Source of the DNA: Marinomonas ushuaiensis DSM 15871 | GTDB lineage: Bacteria > Pseudomonadota > Gammaproteobacteria > Pseudomonadales > Marinomonadaceae | Direction of reading: 5' to 3' | NCBI RefSeq assembly: GCF_000521805.1 | Contig: NZ_JAMB01000010.1 | Span: forward strand, 48,277 to 112,276 | Length of the DNA: 64,000 bases | Part shown: in pieces, positions 1 through 9,991 of the stretch | Position numbering within the stretch: position 1 is the stretch's first letter | Layout: every line of letters begins with the position of its first letter | Translations under genes and position numbers: made by a program | Notes under the pieces: model-generated | What the model was told of the DNA's origin: nothing | Seen by the model: the letters and a program-made list of their open reading frames with translations, nothing else | Database searches by the model: none

Positions 1-1178
1 TAGCACGGCAGCCAATTGTAGACAGTCGCCTTACAGTCATGGGTTATGAGCTTCTATATAGAAAGCGTGCAACATCGATTGAAGCGGATGTAATGGATGA
101 CGTCAGTGCAACTGCTCAAGTTATTTCTGCCAGTATTTTTGAAATAGGTATGGAAAATATTGTCGGATCAAATAAAGCCTTTATTAACTTTCCTAGAGCT
201 TGTTTATTGAGTCCTAGTGGCATACCGATCAATAAAGATAATGTCGTGGTCGAAGTGTTAGAGAATGCAGGGTTTGATGCTGTTTTATTGTCTTCTTTAC
301 GACGTTGGTCCAAGGAAGGCTGTTCTATCGCTTTAGATGATTTTGTCTTTGAGAGTAAATTAACGCCTTTTGTTGAGTTGGCAGATTACATAAAATTAGA
401 TGTTTTAGCCTTGGGTCATGATGGTATCCACAAGCAAGTTGAAGCGCTTAGAGGGTTTGACGTCAAAATCATTGCTGAAAAGGTGGAAACTTGGGAGGAC
501 TATCAGTTCTGTCGTTTACTTGGCATAGAATACTTTCAAGGTTACTTTTTTGAAAAACCTGAAATGATTACAAGCAAAGCCTCTAAAGTGAACAGCATGA
601 CGTTGTTACAGCTCATGTCTTCGTTATTAAATACATCAAGTGATATCGCTGAATTAGAGCAAATCGTTAGTCAAGATGCTGGGTTAGTGCATAAGTTGCT
701 GCGTTATTTAAACTCTCCTATGACAGGGTTGGTTGCTTCTGTCGATTCTGTTCGTTTAGCCATAATGTTAATTGGTGTCAATCAACTAAAGTCATTAACA
801 AATCTACTACTAATGTCGGAAATGGTAGGAGACAGAGGTGTATTGCTTGAGCAGATTATGGTTCGAGCCAAGCACGCTGAGCTGTTTGCTGAAAGCCGGG
901 GTTATGATAATCAAGATAAATACTTTCTTGCGGGTATGTTATCTATGATAGATGTCTGTACCGGAATCAAGTTAGAGACTGTTCTTGGCGAATTGCCTTT
1001 ACCTAGCGAATTTATTAACGCAATTATTCACCGATCTGGTCGAGTTGGTGATGCTTTGAATCTAGTTGAGTGTTATAGCAATGGCGGTACTATTCAAAAT
1101 CAACAAGATTTCGATGGTTTGAAGGTAACATATTTTGCCGCTGTTAAATGGGTTGATGAGTTTCTTGTTGCTGTGTGA
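1..1178 (+). CDS. EAL/HDOD-domain signalling protein, 5' end outside window
   Basis: The reading frame is already open at base 3 and encodes ARQPIVDSRL just before the first ATG at 39. That matches the usual start of YuxH-type EAL-HDOD proteins (I-A-R-Q-P-I-x-D), so the gene is cut by the window edge and the ATG at 39 is internal. The first half is an EAL-like fold that looks degenerate: EVLE and ALDDF are visible, but I do not see a full set of metal-binding acidic residues. From about residue 195 an HDOD domain follows, with a run like SSLLNTSSDIAELEQIVSQD. Such proteins usually act as scaffolds in cyclic-di-GMP or stress signalling rather than as active phosphodiesterases. The exact partner is unknown. 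A rho-independent terminator follows about 45 bases after the stop. Confidence 0.85.
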   Translation, partial: ARQPIVDSRLTVMGYELLYRKRATSIEADVMDDVSATAQVISASIFEIGMENIVGSNKAFINFPRACLLSPSGIPINKDNVVVEVLENAGFDAVLLSSLRRWSKEGCSIALDDFVFESKLTPFVELADYIKLDVLALGHDGIHKQVEALRGFDVKIIAEKVETWEDYQFCRLLGIEYFQGYFFEKPEMITSKASKVNSMTLLQLMSSLLNTSSDIAELEQIVSQDAGLVHKLLRYLNSPMTGLVASVDSVRLAIMLIGVNQLKSLTNLLLMSEMVGDRGVLLEQIMVRAKHAELFAESRGYDNQDKYFLAGMLSMIDVCTGIKLETVLGELPLPSEFINAIIHRSGRVGDALNLVECYSNGGTIQNQQDFDGLKVTYFAAVKWVDEFLVAV

Positions 1179-1221
1179 CTTATAGTTTTATTTCTGAATT
1201 AAAATCATTCGTAATCCCTTT

Positions 1222-1251
1222 CCTACATGGCTGTAGGTGTTTTCTTTTTTT
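1222..1251 (+). terminator. rho-independent terminator of the EAL/HDOD gene
   Basis: A 6-bp stem CCTACA/TGTAGG with a TGGC loop is followed by a T-rich run (TGTTTTCTTTTTT). It sits directly downstream of the stop at 1178. Confidence 0.7.
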
Positions 1252-1568
1252 CATGTAAATTAAAGCAACATCGCAATCAATTAAAATTTAACCTATTGAT
1301 ATATATGATTAAAATAGATTTCCTCCTTTTTTTCTTGTGCTTGATTGTAAGTTCGAACCTGTTAAATTGTGTAAATTCAAATGGACTTCAAGAATGAAGA
1401 TGAGCATATGGAATGCATAATAACACCTAGAATAGTGTTTAAAGAGCGAACTGGATGTTCGAGAGCAATGGAAAGCTAAAATGGATCATTTGGATTCTTC
1501 ATGGAAGAAAAAAACAGTGATGTTTTACTTATAGGATGAGTAGCTGAAAGGGATTTAAGCAAAATGTA
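1252..1568. other. Intergenic stretch without a recognisable gene
   Basis: About 320 AT-rich bases lie between two plus-strand terminators. I see no convincing protein frame. Because the stretch ends in its own plus-strand terminator (1569-1592), a small RNA transcribed rightwards is possible. I could not recognise a known sRNA family in it. Confidence 0.35.
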
Positions 1569-1592
1569 GGTGGCCTTTGGTCACCTTTTTTT
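1569..1592 (+). terminator. Orphan plus-strand terminator
   Basis: GGTGGCC-TTT-GGTCACC (one G-T pair) is followed by seven T residues. The nearest upstream gene on this strand already has its own terminator at 1222-1251, so this one may close an unannotated transcript. Confidence 0.6.
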
Positions 1593-1615
1593 GTTTATAA
1601 ATATATTCCACACAT

Positions 1616-1645
1616 AAAAAAAGCGACATGTAAGTCGCTTTTTTT
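1616..1645. terminator. Bidirectional terminator after fdxA
   Basis: The stem AGCGAC/GTCGCT with loop ATGTAA is flanked by A-rich and T-rich runs, so it can work on both strands. It lies 15 bases beyond the fdxA stop codon on the minus strand. Confidence 0.75.
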
Positions 1646-1659
1646 GTGAGAAGCGGTAA

Positions 1660-1983
1660 TTAGCGTTCTAGATGCTCTAATTTATCTTCTACGCCATCCC
1701 ATTGTGCTGCATCAGGAAGTGCGTCTTTTTTCTCAGCTATATTTGGCCAAATCATAGCAAGGTCTTTATTTAATTCTACGAACACTTCTTGATCTTCAGG
1801 CAGTTCGTCTTCAGAGAAAATAGCATTTGCTGGGCACTCAGGTTCACATAAGGCGCAATCAATACACTCGTCAGGGTTAATTGCTAAAAAATTCGGGCCT
1901 TCGTAGAAACAGTCAACAGGACAAACTTCTACGCAGTCTGTGTATTTGCAACGAATGCAGTTATCGGTAACGATGAAAGCCAT
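1660..1983 (-). CDS. fdxA: 7Fe ferredoxin FdxA
   Basis: A 107-residue soluble electron carrier. The N-terminal half has the FdxA pattern: cysteines spaced for a [3Fe-4S] cluster (C-x7-C followed by VCPVDCF) and a second group [12 protein letters not shown] for a [4Fe-4S] cluster. Length and the acidic C-terminus match the family. The start at 1983 has a strong AAGGAG ribosome site. It lies downstream of mutS on the same strand with a gap of 118 bases. The same fdxA-mutS adjacency is known in Pseudomonas, where fdxA is an essential or conditionally essential ferredoxin. The specific redox partner is not evident from the sequence. Confidence 0.95.
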   Translation of the reverse strand: MAFIVTDNCIRCKYTDCVEVCPVDCFYEGPNFLAINPDECIDCALCEPECPANAIFSEDELPEDQEVFVELNKDLAMIWPNIAEKKDALPDAAQWDGVEDKLEHLER

Positions 1984-2101
1984 TCGACTTCTCCTTACAA
2001 GCTATAAAAATGATTGCGCACTATTTTAGAGGTATAGACCATTTGTCAGCAAGCAACAATCGTAAATACTCTACATTTATCTGATATTAGCTTATACCAA
2101 C

Positions 2102-4738
2102 TTATAATTGAGACTTTAGCTTATAGAGGGCATTCATCGCCTCTAAAGGCGTCATATTGTCTAAATCCAGTTCGGTTATAGCTGTTTTCAATGTACTTTG
2201 TTCTACCTGAGCAAATAGATCCGCTTGCATTGGGTGGTACGCTAAACTGTTTTCTTCTATTTTTTTCGCTGATGGTTTTGCCGCAATACTGTTGTCAGAA
2301 ATATTAATCGGTGCATCAATACCTGTTACGACTTCTAACTCTTTGAGCTTTAGTTTCGCATGACTGATCACGCCTCTAGGAACACCGGCTAACTGGGCTA
2401 CTTGCAGTCCATAAGATTGACTCGCTGGCCCCTCGTGAACCTTATGAAGAAAGACAATGTCGTCTTCATATTCTGTTGCGGTTAAATGAACGTTTGCGGC
2501 GTTTTCTAATTGATCAGCAAGCGTAGTTAACTCGAAATAGTGTGTGGCAAAAAGGACATAGCATTTCAGTTCTTTTGCTAAATAATCAACCGCCGCCCAG
2601 GCTAAAGACAATCCGTCGAAAGTACTGGTGCCGCGTCCGACTTCATCCATTAACACTAAGCTGTTTTTACTGGCGTTATTTAAAATGTTGGCGGTTTCTG
2701 TCATCTCGACCATGAAGGTTGAACGTCCACCGGCAAGGTCATCGGATGATCCCATACGAGTGAAAATACGATCGACCACCGAAATAGAGGTGGATTCAGC
2801 TGGTACAAAACAGCCCGTATGAGCCAATAAAGTAATCAAGGCTATTTGACGCATGTAAGTGGACTTACCACCCATATTTGGACCTGTAATCATCAACAGC
2901 GAACGTTTTTCATTGAGTTCAAGGTCATTGGGTACAAAAGCTTCAGAGATAACCGCCTCAACCACAGGATGGCGACCACCAGTGATTTGAATACCACCAT
3001 TATTGTGAAGAGTTGGGCAGGTTAAATTCAAGGCATCTGCACGCTCAGCAAAGTTATTGAGTATGTCGAGCTGAGCAAGCGCTTGGCTGGTGGTTTGTAA
3101 CTCGCTTAATGTCTGGTTCAGCAAATCCAATAAGGCTTCATAGAGTTCTTTCTCTCTTGCCAGCGATTTAGATTTCGCGCTTAACGCTCTGTCTTCAAAG
3201 GTTTTCAATTCAGGCGTAATAAAGCGTTCAGCGTTTTTCAATGTTTGGCGACGAATGTACTCTACTGGTGCTTGGTCTGAATGCAGTCTGCTAATCTCAA
3301 TGTAATAACCGTGGACGCGGTTGAAACCTACTTTTAGTGAGCTGATACCTGTGCGTTCTTTTTCACTGCGTTCCATTTCAGCAAGGTAATCGGATGCGTT
3401 AGTCGATAAGGACAGTAACTCGTCAAGTTCGTCATCGTATCCTTTGGTAAAAACACCGCCGTCACGAACCACGGAAGGTGGGTTTTCGACCAAAGCTTTT
3501 ATCAAAGTGGCCGTTATTTCTGGCTGAGCAATAATGCGCTGATTAAGTTGAGATAAACGCTCTGACTTTGAATTTGTGAGTAATTCATTAATGTCAGGTA
3601 CGGCTTCTAGTGCAAGTCGCAGACGTAATAAATCTCTTGGACGTGCAGAACGTAAAGCAACTCGTGACAATATGCGTTCTAAGTCTCCGACTTTTTTCAA
3701 AGGCGTTGTAAAGTTGTAATAGGTTTGGTTTTCTTTTAGCGCAGCAACGGCTTGTTGGCGAGATTGAATTTCATTGAGGTCACGAATCGGCGTATGCAAC
3801 CAACGTTTTAATAAACGGCTGCCCATTGGTGTTGCGCATTCATCTAATACTTCAACAAGTGTATTAGTTGTGCCTCCCGTTAAATTGACATCAATTTCTA
3901 GATTGCGTCGAGTGGCACCATCAATTAATACCGAGTCGTCTTTGTGTTCAACCATAATAGATTGAATATGAGGTAATGCTGAACGTTGAGTATCTTTCGC
4001 GTATTGCAGTAACGCGCCAGCCGAAGCAATTGCAGAGGTTAACGGTTCACAACCAAAACCGGATAAATCCTTAGTATTAAACTGTTGGATTAATTGGCGG
4101 TAGCTGGACTCATAGTCGAAATGCCAAGGTCCAAGTTCGGAAACGCCTTTTTCTAATTTTAATAGATCTCGTGCTGGGAAATCTTCAGAAATCAGAATTT
4201 CCATAGGAGACAAACGTTGTAATTCACTAGACAACGCTTCGTGACCGTCTACTTCAAATAAACAAAAACGGCCGCTGGCCATGTCTAGATAAGAGAATCC
4301 AAACACATCTAAGCCTTTACGTGTCTGGTGGGCAAGCGAGAGTAAAAGGTTCTCACGTTTTTCTTCTAGGAAGGCTTCATCACTGATGGTGCCAGGTGTC
4401 ACAATTCGAGCTATTTTTCTTTCTACAGGGCCTTTGCTTGTGGCTGGATCTCCCGTTTGTTCTGCAATCACAACAGACTCGCCCATGCGAACTAAGCGTG
4501 CTATGTAGTTCTCTGCAGCGTGATAAGGGATGCCTGCCATTGGAATAGGCTTTCCGCCAGAATGTCCGCGAGATGTGAGGGTGATATCAAGTAATTGAGA
4601 GGCACGTTTTGCATCATCATAGAAAATTTCGTAAAAATCGCCCATACGATAAAATAGCAGTTGGTTTGGATGCTCAGATTTGAGGCCGAAGTATTGGCGC
4701 ATCATAGGCGTGTGATTATCTGCTGATGTCTTACTCAT
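2102..4738 (-). CDS. mutS: DNA mismatch repair protein MutS
   Basis: An 878-residue mismatch-recognition ATPase that binds base mismatches and recruits MutL. The Phe-x-Glu mismatch-reading motif is present at residues 35-37 (DFYEIF). The C-terminal ATPase carries Walker A (GPNMGGKST, near residue 619), Walker B ([13 protein letters not shown]) and the switch histidine in FATHYFEL. Length matches the E. coli protein (about 850). The ATG at 4738 has only a weak ribosome site. It is divergent from the cinA-type gene with about 77 bases between starts, and upstream of fdxA. No disruption is visible. Confidence 0.98.
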   Translation of the reverse strand: MSKTSADNHTPMMRQYFGLKSEHPNQLLFYRMGDFYEIFYDDAKRASQLLDITLTSRGHSGGKPIPMAGIPYHAAENYIARLVRMGESVVIAEQTGDPATSKGPVERKIARIVTPGTISDEAFLEEKRENLLLSLAHQTRKGLDVFGFSYLDMASGRFCLFEVDGHEALSSELQRLSPMEILISEDFPARDLLKLEKGVSELGPWHFDYESSYRQLIQQFNTKDLSGFGCEPLTSAIASAGALLQYAKDTQRSALPHIQSIMVEHKDDSVLIDGATRRNLEIDVNLTGGTTNTLVEVLDECATPMGSRLLKRWLHTPIRDLNEIQSRQQAVAALKENQTYYNFTTPLKKVGDLERILSRVALRSARPRDLLRLRLALEAVPDINELLTNSKSERLSQLNQRIIAQPEITATLIKALVENPPSVVRDGGVFTKGYDDELDELLSLSTNASDYLAEMERSEKERTGISSLKVGFNRVHGYYIEISRLHSDQAPVEYIRRQTLKNAERFITPELKTFEDRALSAKSKSLAREKELYEALLDLLNQTLSELQTTSQALAQLDILNNFAERADALNLTCPTLHNNGGIQITGGRHPVVEAVISEAFVPNDLELNEKRSLLMITGPNMGGKSTYMRQIALITLLAHTGCFVPAESTSISVVDRIFTRMGSSDDLAGGRSTFMVEMTETANILNNASKNSLVLMDEVGRGTSTFDGLSLAWAAVDYLAKELKCYVLFATHYFELTTLADQLENAANVHLTATEYEDDIVFLHKVHEGPASQSYGLQVAQLAGVPRGVISHAKLKLKELEVVTGIDAPINISDNSIAAKPSAKKIEENSLAYHPMQADLFAQVEQSTLKTAITELDLDNMTPLEAMNALYKLKSQL

Positions 4739-4815
4739 TGTACTGCTCGATTGTGATCTGAAAAATAGAGCGTTATTCTACGGGATATTCGCACAGTATT
4801 TAAGGGATAGACGTA

Positions 4816-5310
4816 ATGAATCAGATGCAAAAAATGACATTAATAGCAAAACGCATTGGTGGCTTATTACAAGACAAAGGTCATCTTCTAGTGACAGCAG
4901 AATCTTGTACGGGCGGTCTCATTGGTGCTGTGTGTACAGAAATAGCTGGCAGTTCAGCTTGGTTTTATGGTGGTGTTATTAGTTATGCAAATGAAGCCAA
5001 GATGCAAGGATTGTCAGTTAAAGCCGAGACGTTAGCGGCTTTTGGTGCTGTCTCTGAACAAACAGTAACGGAAATGTGTGCTGGTGCTTTACAGCTAGGC
5101 GGTAGTTTTTCTGTTGCGGTGAGCGGCGTCGCTGGGCCGGCTGGTGGCTCTGTAGAAAAGCCTGTCGGTTGTGTATACATAGGTTGGCAGATCGTAGGGC
5201 AAGAGGCTAAGGTTGTACGTCATCAATTTTCTGGTGATCGCCAAGCGATTAGAGAAGCGACTGTTTTAGCAGCATTGGAAGGTGTAGAAGAGCTATTAAT
5301 AAACGTATAA
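4816..5310 (+). CDS. pncC: CinA C-terminal domain protein, nicotinamide-nucleotide amidohydrolase
   Basis: This 164-residue protein consists only of the CinA C-terminal (PncC) domain. That domain hydrolyses NMN to nicotinate mononucleotide in pyridine-nucleotide recycling. Typical motifs are TAESCTGGLIG near residues 28-38, GVISYANEAK, and SGVAGPAGGS. The N-terminal molybdopterin-binding-like half of full CinA is absent, as usual for the gene upstream of recA in gammaproteobacteria. A good AAGGGAT ribosome site precedes the ATG. It ends only 6 bases before the recA LexA box, so recA has its own SOS promoter even if some read-through occurs. Confidence 0.93.
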   Translation: MNQMQKMTLIAKRIGGLLQDKGHLLVTAESCTGGLIGAVCTEIAGSSAWFYGGVISYANEAKMQGLSVKAETLAAFGAVSEQTVTEMCAGALQLGGSFSVAVSGVAGPAGGSVEKPVGCVYIGWQIVGQEAKVVRHQFSGDRQAIREATVLAALEGVEELLINV

Positions 5311-5316
5311 AAATAA

Positions 5317-5336
5317 TACTGTTTTTATATACAGTA
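5317..5336 (+). promoter_or_regulatory. LexA (SOS) box upstream of recA
   Basis: The 20-base site TACTGTTTTTATATACAGTA contains CTGT-N8-ACAG, the gammaproteobacterial LexA operator, with symmetric TA flanks. It lies 67 bases before the recA ATG, so recA should be repressed by LexA and induced by DNA damage. Confidence 0.92.
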
Positions 5337-5403
5337 TTTCTTGAGATTCTCAAAAAAAAACGATAGAGTTACTCCAACGAAAATTAGCCACAAGGATTTC
5401 ATT

Positions 5404-6459
5404 ATGTCATCTATCGCAGACAACAAGAAAAAAGCCCTAGACGCAGCGCTTTCTCAAATCGAGCGTCAATTTGGTAAAGGCGCCATCATGAAAATGGGTG
5501 AGGGTGCAAAACTTGATATTGATACTGTTTCTACTGGGTCTTTAGGCTTGGATATTGCGCTAGGTGCAGGCGGTCTTCCTTATGGCCGAATCTGTGAAAT
5601 CTACGGTCCAGAATCATCAGGTAAAACAACATTAACATTAAGTGTTATTGCGGAAGCTCAAAAGCAAGGTAAAACCTGTGCCTTTATTGATGCGGAGCAC
5701 GCATTGGACCCTTCTTATGCAGAGAAACTAGGCGTCAATATTGCTGACCTTCTAATCTCTCAACCTGATACGGGTGAACAAGCACTTGAGATTGTTGATA
5801 TGTTGGTACGTTCTAACAGTGTTGACGTTATCATTGTTGACTCAGTAGCGGCTCTTGTACCTAAGTCTGAAATCGAAGGCGAAATGGGTAGCTCATCTGT
5901 TGGTGTTCAAGCACGTTTGCTATCACAAGCAATGCGTAAACTAACCGGTTCTATTAAGAATGCTAACTGTCTTGTTATTTTCATTAACCAAATTCGTATG
6001 AAAATTGGTGTGATGTTTGGTAGCCCAGAAACCACAACCGGTGGTAACGCACTGAAATTTTACTCTTCTGTACGTTTGGATATCCGTCGTATTGGTTCGG
6101 TGAAACAAGGTGATGAAGTCATAGGTAATGAAACACGCGTAAAAGTGGTGAAAAACAAAATTGCACCTCCTTTCAAACAGGCCGAATTCCAAATTCACTA
6201 TGGTGCGGGTATTTATCGCATGGGTGAGATTATTGATCTAGGCGTCAAACAAGGTTTTGTCGATAAAGCCGGAGCTTGGTATGCCTACGCAGGTAATAAA
6301 ATTGGGCAAGGTAAAGCAAATGCCGCTCAATTTTTATCTGAAAACCCAGAAATTGCTCAAGAAATCGAAGCTAAGGTTCGTGAAGATTTATTGCCTAAAG
6401 ATAAACCAGTAGCAGAAAAAGCTAACGTGGCGGAAGAAGAGCCAAATGAATTGATTTAG
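5404..6459 (+). CDS. recA: Recombinase RecA
   Basis: A 351-residue ATP-dependent recombinase that pairs homologous strands and triggers LexA self-cleavage. Walker A is GPESSGKT at residues 68-75. [10 protein letters not shown] is the Walker B region, followed by the L1 and L2 DNA-binding loops ([19 protein letters not shown]). The C-terminus is acidic as in E. coli. An open frame continues upstream to a TTG at 5341, but the ATG at 5404 gives the canonical N-terminus ([12 protein letters not shown]). The upstream part would begin right at the LexA operator. No recX lies directly downstream. A terminator and a GGDEF gene follow instead. Confidence 0.98.
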   Translation: MSSIADNKKKALDAALSQIERQFGKGAIMKMGEGAKLDIDTVSTGSLGLDIALGAGGLPYGRICEIYGPESSGKTTLTLSVIAEAQKQGKTCAFIDAEHALDPSYAEKLGVNIADLLISQPDTGEQALEIVDMLVRSNSVDVIIVDSVAALVPKSEIEGEMGSSSVGVQARLLSQAMRKLTGSIKNANCLVIFINQIRMKIGVMFGSPETTTGGNALKFYSSVRLDIRRIGSVKQGDEVIGNETRVKVVKNKIAPPFKQAEFQIHYGAGIYRMGEIIDLGVKQGFVDKAGAWYAYAGNKIGQGKANAAQFLSENPEIAQEIEAKVREDLLPKDKPVAEKANVAEEEPNELI

Positions 6460-6485
6460 TCAATATGGCTAATGACGACATATTG

Positions 6486-6520
6486 AAAACGCTCGATGAA
6501 ATTCATCGGGCGTTTTTTTT
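6486..6520 (+). terminator. recA terminator
   Basis: A long hairpin (AACGCTCGATG paired with CATCGGGCGTT, loop AAATT) is followed by eight T residues. It lies 27 bases after the recA stop. Confidence 0.88.
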
Positions 6521-6596
6521 GGCTTTATATAGAGCTTTTAGGTAAGTGAATTGTAATTTTAAAAGACTTAAAATGGTCTTTATGTTAAGTTTTTTT

Positions 6597-6664
6597 GAGA
6601 TTGAGATTGAGATTGAGATTGAGATTGAGATTGAGATTGAGATTGAGATTGAGATTGAGATTGA
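6597..6664 (+). repeat. Hexanucleotide tandem repeat (GAGATT)11
   Basis: There are eleven perfect copies of GAGATT plus two extra bases, ending 88 bases before the GGDEF start. Each copy offers a TTGAGA sequence resembling a -35 element. Copy-number change would alter the spacing of promoter elements for the downstream gene. Confidence 0.97.
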
Positions 6665-6751
6665 TGTGGATAGATAAAATATTGTTGGATTAAAATTTTA
6701 CCTGTTTATTTTTAGCATTGTTATCATTAAAACATAATATTGGAACTTTTC

Positions 6752-8149
6752 ATGTCGGTTATTCATCCCATTTCTGGGTTAAAGAATGAACAGGTAAAAG
6801 AAACGAACTTAAGTGATTTTGTAAAAAAAGTAGGTCGAAAAATTGGTTTGGCGACAGCTTTATTAGGCATGGTAACACTTGCTGGGTATGCTTTTGGTAT
6901 TGAATTTCTCTATCGACCTATTGCTACTGAACCAGCAACTAATCCATTAACAGCTTTGGTTGTTATACTTTTAGGGTTTGGTCTTGAAATACATGGTCGA
7001 ATGTTAAGTAATCGATTTTCATTTTTTTTAGCAATAGCCTCTATTGTTATTTGTGTTACTCACCTAGCTAGTTTTTTTTATATATCTGATTTTTCTCAAA
7101 TTTTTATGCTTTTCGAGTCTGTGGTTTATGAAGACTTGATGCAGGGTAAAAATAACTCAATGGGTATGAATACAACGCTCATGTTGCTGCTGCTCGCAAT
7201 TGCCCATTTGTTGTATATTTTTCGACAAGCTAATTATTCTCAACTTTTGTCATTTACTGCTTTATGTATACCTATGATTTCCATCACAGGTTACGCCTAT
7301 GGTTTGACTTCATTCTATGGCGCTATGTCGTTATTATCGACGACGTTTGGTGTGTTTTTATGTTTGGGAACGTTAGCTATAACTGCTGATAATGGTGGGG
7401 TTCGTGCGATTTTATCTCCATATATCGGTGGCAGAATTGCTCGTATACAGATTGTGTTGGGATACTTTGTTCCATTAATTATTGGCTATTTGGTGATTCG
7501 TTCGTTAATGAATTCAGACCAAAATAGTGTTTTCGGCATCTATGTTGTTTCTATTTGTTGGTTTATCGCCCTTTTGGTGGTTGTAAGTGCAATTGTTCAA
7601 GAGCAAGTGGACGGAAAACGCCGTGAAGTTGAAAAAGCATTACAGCTTTCGGCGATGACAGACGAGTTAACTCAGCTTCCTAATCGTCGTCACTTTATGG
7701 AGAAAGCGACAGAGGCATTAATAAAAGAAAAGTCTGATATTAGTGAATTATCGTCATGGGTTTTGATGGTAGACATTGATCATTTCAAAAAAATCAATGA
7801 TACAGAGGGTCATGAAATGGGCGATAAAGTATTGGTCGAGTTTGCTTTGATTATGAATAAGTTTGTTGGTCCAGGAGATTTAGTTTGCCGTTTAGGCGGA
7901 GAAGAGTTTGCATTCTTTTTTAGTCAAAAGACAGCGCCCGAAATGTCCGAGATTGCAAATAATATTTTACAGTCCGTTGAGGATATGACTATTCCAAGTT
8001 ATACCGATGTGTACGGTAGTATCACAACGTCTATCGGTTGTGCTAAATCCGAAGATAAAACAGACATCGATCATGTTCTACGACTTGCTGATTATGCACT
8101 TTATGCATCTAAAAATGCTGGTCGAAATAGAGTTATGTTTGCTGCATGA
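6752..8149 (+). CDS. Membrane-bound GGDEF diguanylate cyclase
   Basis: A 465-residue protein. The first 285 or so residues contain about eight hydrophobic segments, and the last 170 form a GGDEF domain that would make cyclic-di-GMP from two GTP. Active-site features are present: DELTQLPNRRHF, DIDHFKKINDTEGH and the signature GGEEF. The RxxD inhibitory site is not present just before GGEEF (the sequence there is GPGDLVCRL), so product inhibition by that route is unlikely. I chose the ATG at 6752. The frame could start at a TTG at 6740, but nothing supports that. The long hexamer repeat upstream may influence expression. The signal sensed by the membrane part is unknown. Confidence 0.92.
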   Translation: MSVIHPISGLKNEQVKETNLSDFVKKVGRKIGLATALLGMVTLAGYAFGIEFLYRPIATEPATNPLTALVVILLGFGLEIHGRMLSNRFSFFLAIASIVICVTHLASFFYISDFSQIFMLFESVVYEDLMQGKNNSMGMNTTLMLLLLAIAHLLYIFRQANYSQLLSFTALCIPMISITGYAYGLTSFYGAMSLLSTTFGVFLCLGTLAITADNGGVRAILSPYIGGRIARIQIVLGYFVPLIIGYLVIRSLMNSDQNSVFGIYVVSICWFIALLVVVSAIVQEQVDGKRREVEKALQLSAMTDELTQLPNRRHFMEKATEALIKEKSDISELSSWVLMVDIDHFKKINDTEGHEMGDKVLVEFALIMNKFVGPGDLVCRLGGEEFAFFFSQKTAPEMSEIANNILQSVEDMTIPSYTDVYGSITTSIGCAKSEDKTDIDHVLRLADYALYASKNAGRNRVMFAA

Positions 8150-8172
8150 TTTTATTGTAATAGGCGACTTTG

Positions 8173-9885
8173 CTATTTACCTAAGATCATCCAAGCAATG
8201 ATCAATAGTAAGCTAAAAGAGACACCTTGCCAGAACATAACGGGGTTTCTCTGAATTAATGGTGGTCGAGTTCGATTTAGAAAAATTTTGTTCGGATGGT
8301 GTAAATCGTAGATGAATTCAGACAAGGTTTCATAGCGCTTTAAAGGGTTTATTTGTACTGCTTTCTGCAATGCATCATCGACCCATAAAGGCAGTTCGGA
8401 TTCATCATTAATCAAACTGGTATAATTGATTCTGCGCTGTGCTGCTACACTTTTTGCCTGAGCAATGTTAACGCCATAGGGAAATTTATTGCCTGATAGC
8501 ATTTGGTAGGTAATCACACCAAGTGCATAAATATCGGATTGTGCGGTTCCAGGTTGTCCTAAAAAATATTCAGGTGCCGAATAACGCATGGTGCCTTTTA
8601 ACACTTCCTCTTCTGTATTTGATACGCCTGCAATATGAGTTGAACCAAAATCGATGATCTTTATGGTGTTCGTATCATCAATCATGATGTTGGCAGGGCG
8701 AATGTCTTGATGAATCATTTCTTGGCGATGAAATGCCTGTAAGGCTTTAGCAATTTGAGAGATGATATTTCGAGTTTTTTCTAAGGTAGGTTTTGGGTTG
8801 TCAATCAACCATTGAGCCAATGATTTCCCTTCAATATATTCGGTTACGATATATAGGTAATTCTGTTTTCGAGTTGGTTCGATTGCTTTGACTACATGTG
8901 GATTAGTGATGCGCTTGGCGATCCAGTCTTCCAACATAAAGCTTTCAAGGTAAGCAAGATCATTACCTAGTTCAATAGAAGGCACTTTTAATGCAACCGT
9001 TTGAGATGACTCTATATCACGTGCGAGAAATACATGGCTTCGACTACTCACATAGATAGGTCTAATGATTTCATAACCATCCAGTATCATTCTGGCCGAT
9101 AAGGGTGGTGGCAAAGGCAATCCATTAACCTGTTGTTGAACTTCGTCCAGTTGATAGTTTGGTATATGTTCAACACGAACAATTTGTACGCTTAAATTGT
9201 CATCACTGCCTGCAGCTAGTGCAAGTTCAATAAGTTGATTTGCTGCATCATTCAGAATTTTTGATTGTGAAATACAGTCAGTAATCTGTGATTCTGTTAG
9301 GAAGTCGTAAATCCCATCTGTGGTTAATAGAAAAACATCGCCTTGGCTTATAGGAACAGATTTGTAATCAATCTCTAACGTTGAATCAATGCCTAAAGCA
9401 CGGGTTAAATAACTGACGTTTTCCGAAACAATTCGTCGGTGATCTTGTGTTAATTGCTCTAAGGTGGATCCATTCAATCGATAAATACGGCTGTCGCCAG
9501 AGTGGAATAAGTACGCTGTATTTGATTTCAAAATAAGAGCACTGAAGGTACAAATATAACCTTTATCTTTCTCAAACCGATAAGGACTATTTTGTGTTTG
9601 AGCATGCAACCAAGCATTAATTGATTTAACCACTTTTTGGCCAGACGTTTTCACTGACCAAGCATCAGACGTACAATAATAATCTTCTAAAAAGCTAGTG
9701 ATTGCCGCTTGGCTTGCAACTTGGCTTACATTACTTGAACTGATGCCATCGGCAATGGCTAAAACAATGCCTTTTGCGCTCAATAAAGGTTCTTTTGGAA
9801 TACGGCTCCCAATGAAGTCTTGGTTTATCTCTTTCCTACCTTTATTGGTCGCATAACCAGTATTAACGCTTAATGGCTTGCTCAT
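8173..9885 (-). CDS. Fused PP2C phosphatase / Ser-Thr protein kinase, tail-anchored
   Basis: A 570-residue two-domain signalling enzyme. Residues about 1-245 are a PP2C-type phosphatase, with metal-binding motifs near NQDF, IADGIS, HSGDSRIY, LLTTDGIYD and DDNLS. Residues about 265-535 are a protein kinase. The invariant lysine is in VALKVP, the catalytic loop is HQDIRPANI (HQD in place of HRD), and the metal site is IIDFGS. The glycine loop is degenerate (IYVSSRSHVFLA lacks GxGxxG). A single C-terminal transmembrane helix near residues 545-568 would anchor it with both domains in the cytoplasm. The ATG at 9885 has an AAGGAAC site; an upstream frame to 9924 is unlikely. It follows the FNT channel and cyanase genes on the same strand, which points to control of nitrogen uptake. 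Substrates are unknown. Confidence 0.9.
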   Translation of the reverse strand: MSKPLSVNTGYATNKGRKEINQDFIGSRIPKEPLLSAKGIVLAIADGISSSNVSQVASQAAITSFLEDYYCTSDAWSVKTSGQKVVKSINAWLHAQTQNSPYRFEKDKGYICTFSALILKSNTAYLFHSGDSRIYRLNGSTLEQLTQDHRRIVSENVSYLTRALGIDSTLEIDYKSVPISQGDVFLLTTDGIYDFLTESQITDCISQSKILNDAANQLIELALAAGSDDNLSVQIVRVEHIPNYQLDEVQQQVNGLPLPPPLSARMILDGYEIIRPIYVSSRSHVFLARDIESSQTVALKVPSIELGNDLAYLESFMLEDWIAKRITNPHVVKAIEPTRKQNYLYIVTEYIEGKSLAQWLIDNPKPTLEKTRNIISQIAKALQAFHRQEMIHQDIRPANIMIDDTNTIKIIDFGSTHIAGVSNTEEEVLKGTMRYSAPEYFLGQPGTAQSDIYALGVITYQMLSGNKFPYGVNIAQAKSVAAQRRINYTSLINDESELPLWVDDALQKAVQINPLKRYETLSEFIYDLHHPNKIFLNRTRPPLIQRNPVMFWQGVSFSLLLIIAWMILGK

Positions 9886-9936
9886 AGAGTTCCTTAATGG
9901 TTTTTTATAAAAGAGCCATATCAAAATGATAAGACA

Positions 9937-9966
9937 AAAGCCCTGTTACGAATAAAACAGGGCTTT
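9937..9966 (-). terminator. Hairpin between FNT channel gene and kinase/phosphatase gene
   Basis: The 11-bp perfect stem AAAGCCCTGTT/AACAGGGCTTT lies in the 107-base gap between the two minus-strand genes. On the minus strand it is followed by TTTTGTCTTAT. It may act as a partial terminator, setting the kinase level below that of the transporter. Confidence 0.7.
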
Positions 9967-9991
9967 CCATAAGCCTATCTAATATAAAAAA

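Noticed and set aside
5341..5403. N-terminal extension of RecA from a TTG codon
   Set aside because: It begins right at the LexA operator, has no ribosome site and does not match RecA. The ATG at 5404 gives the canonical start.
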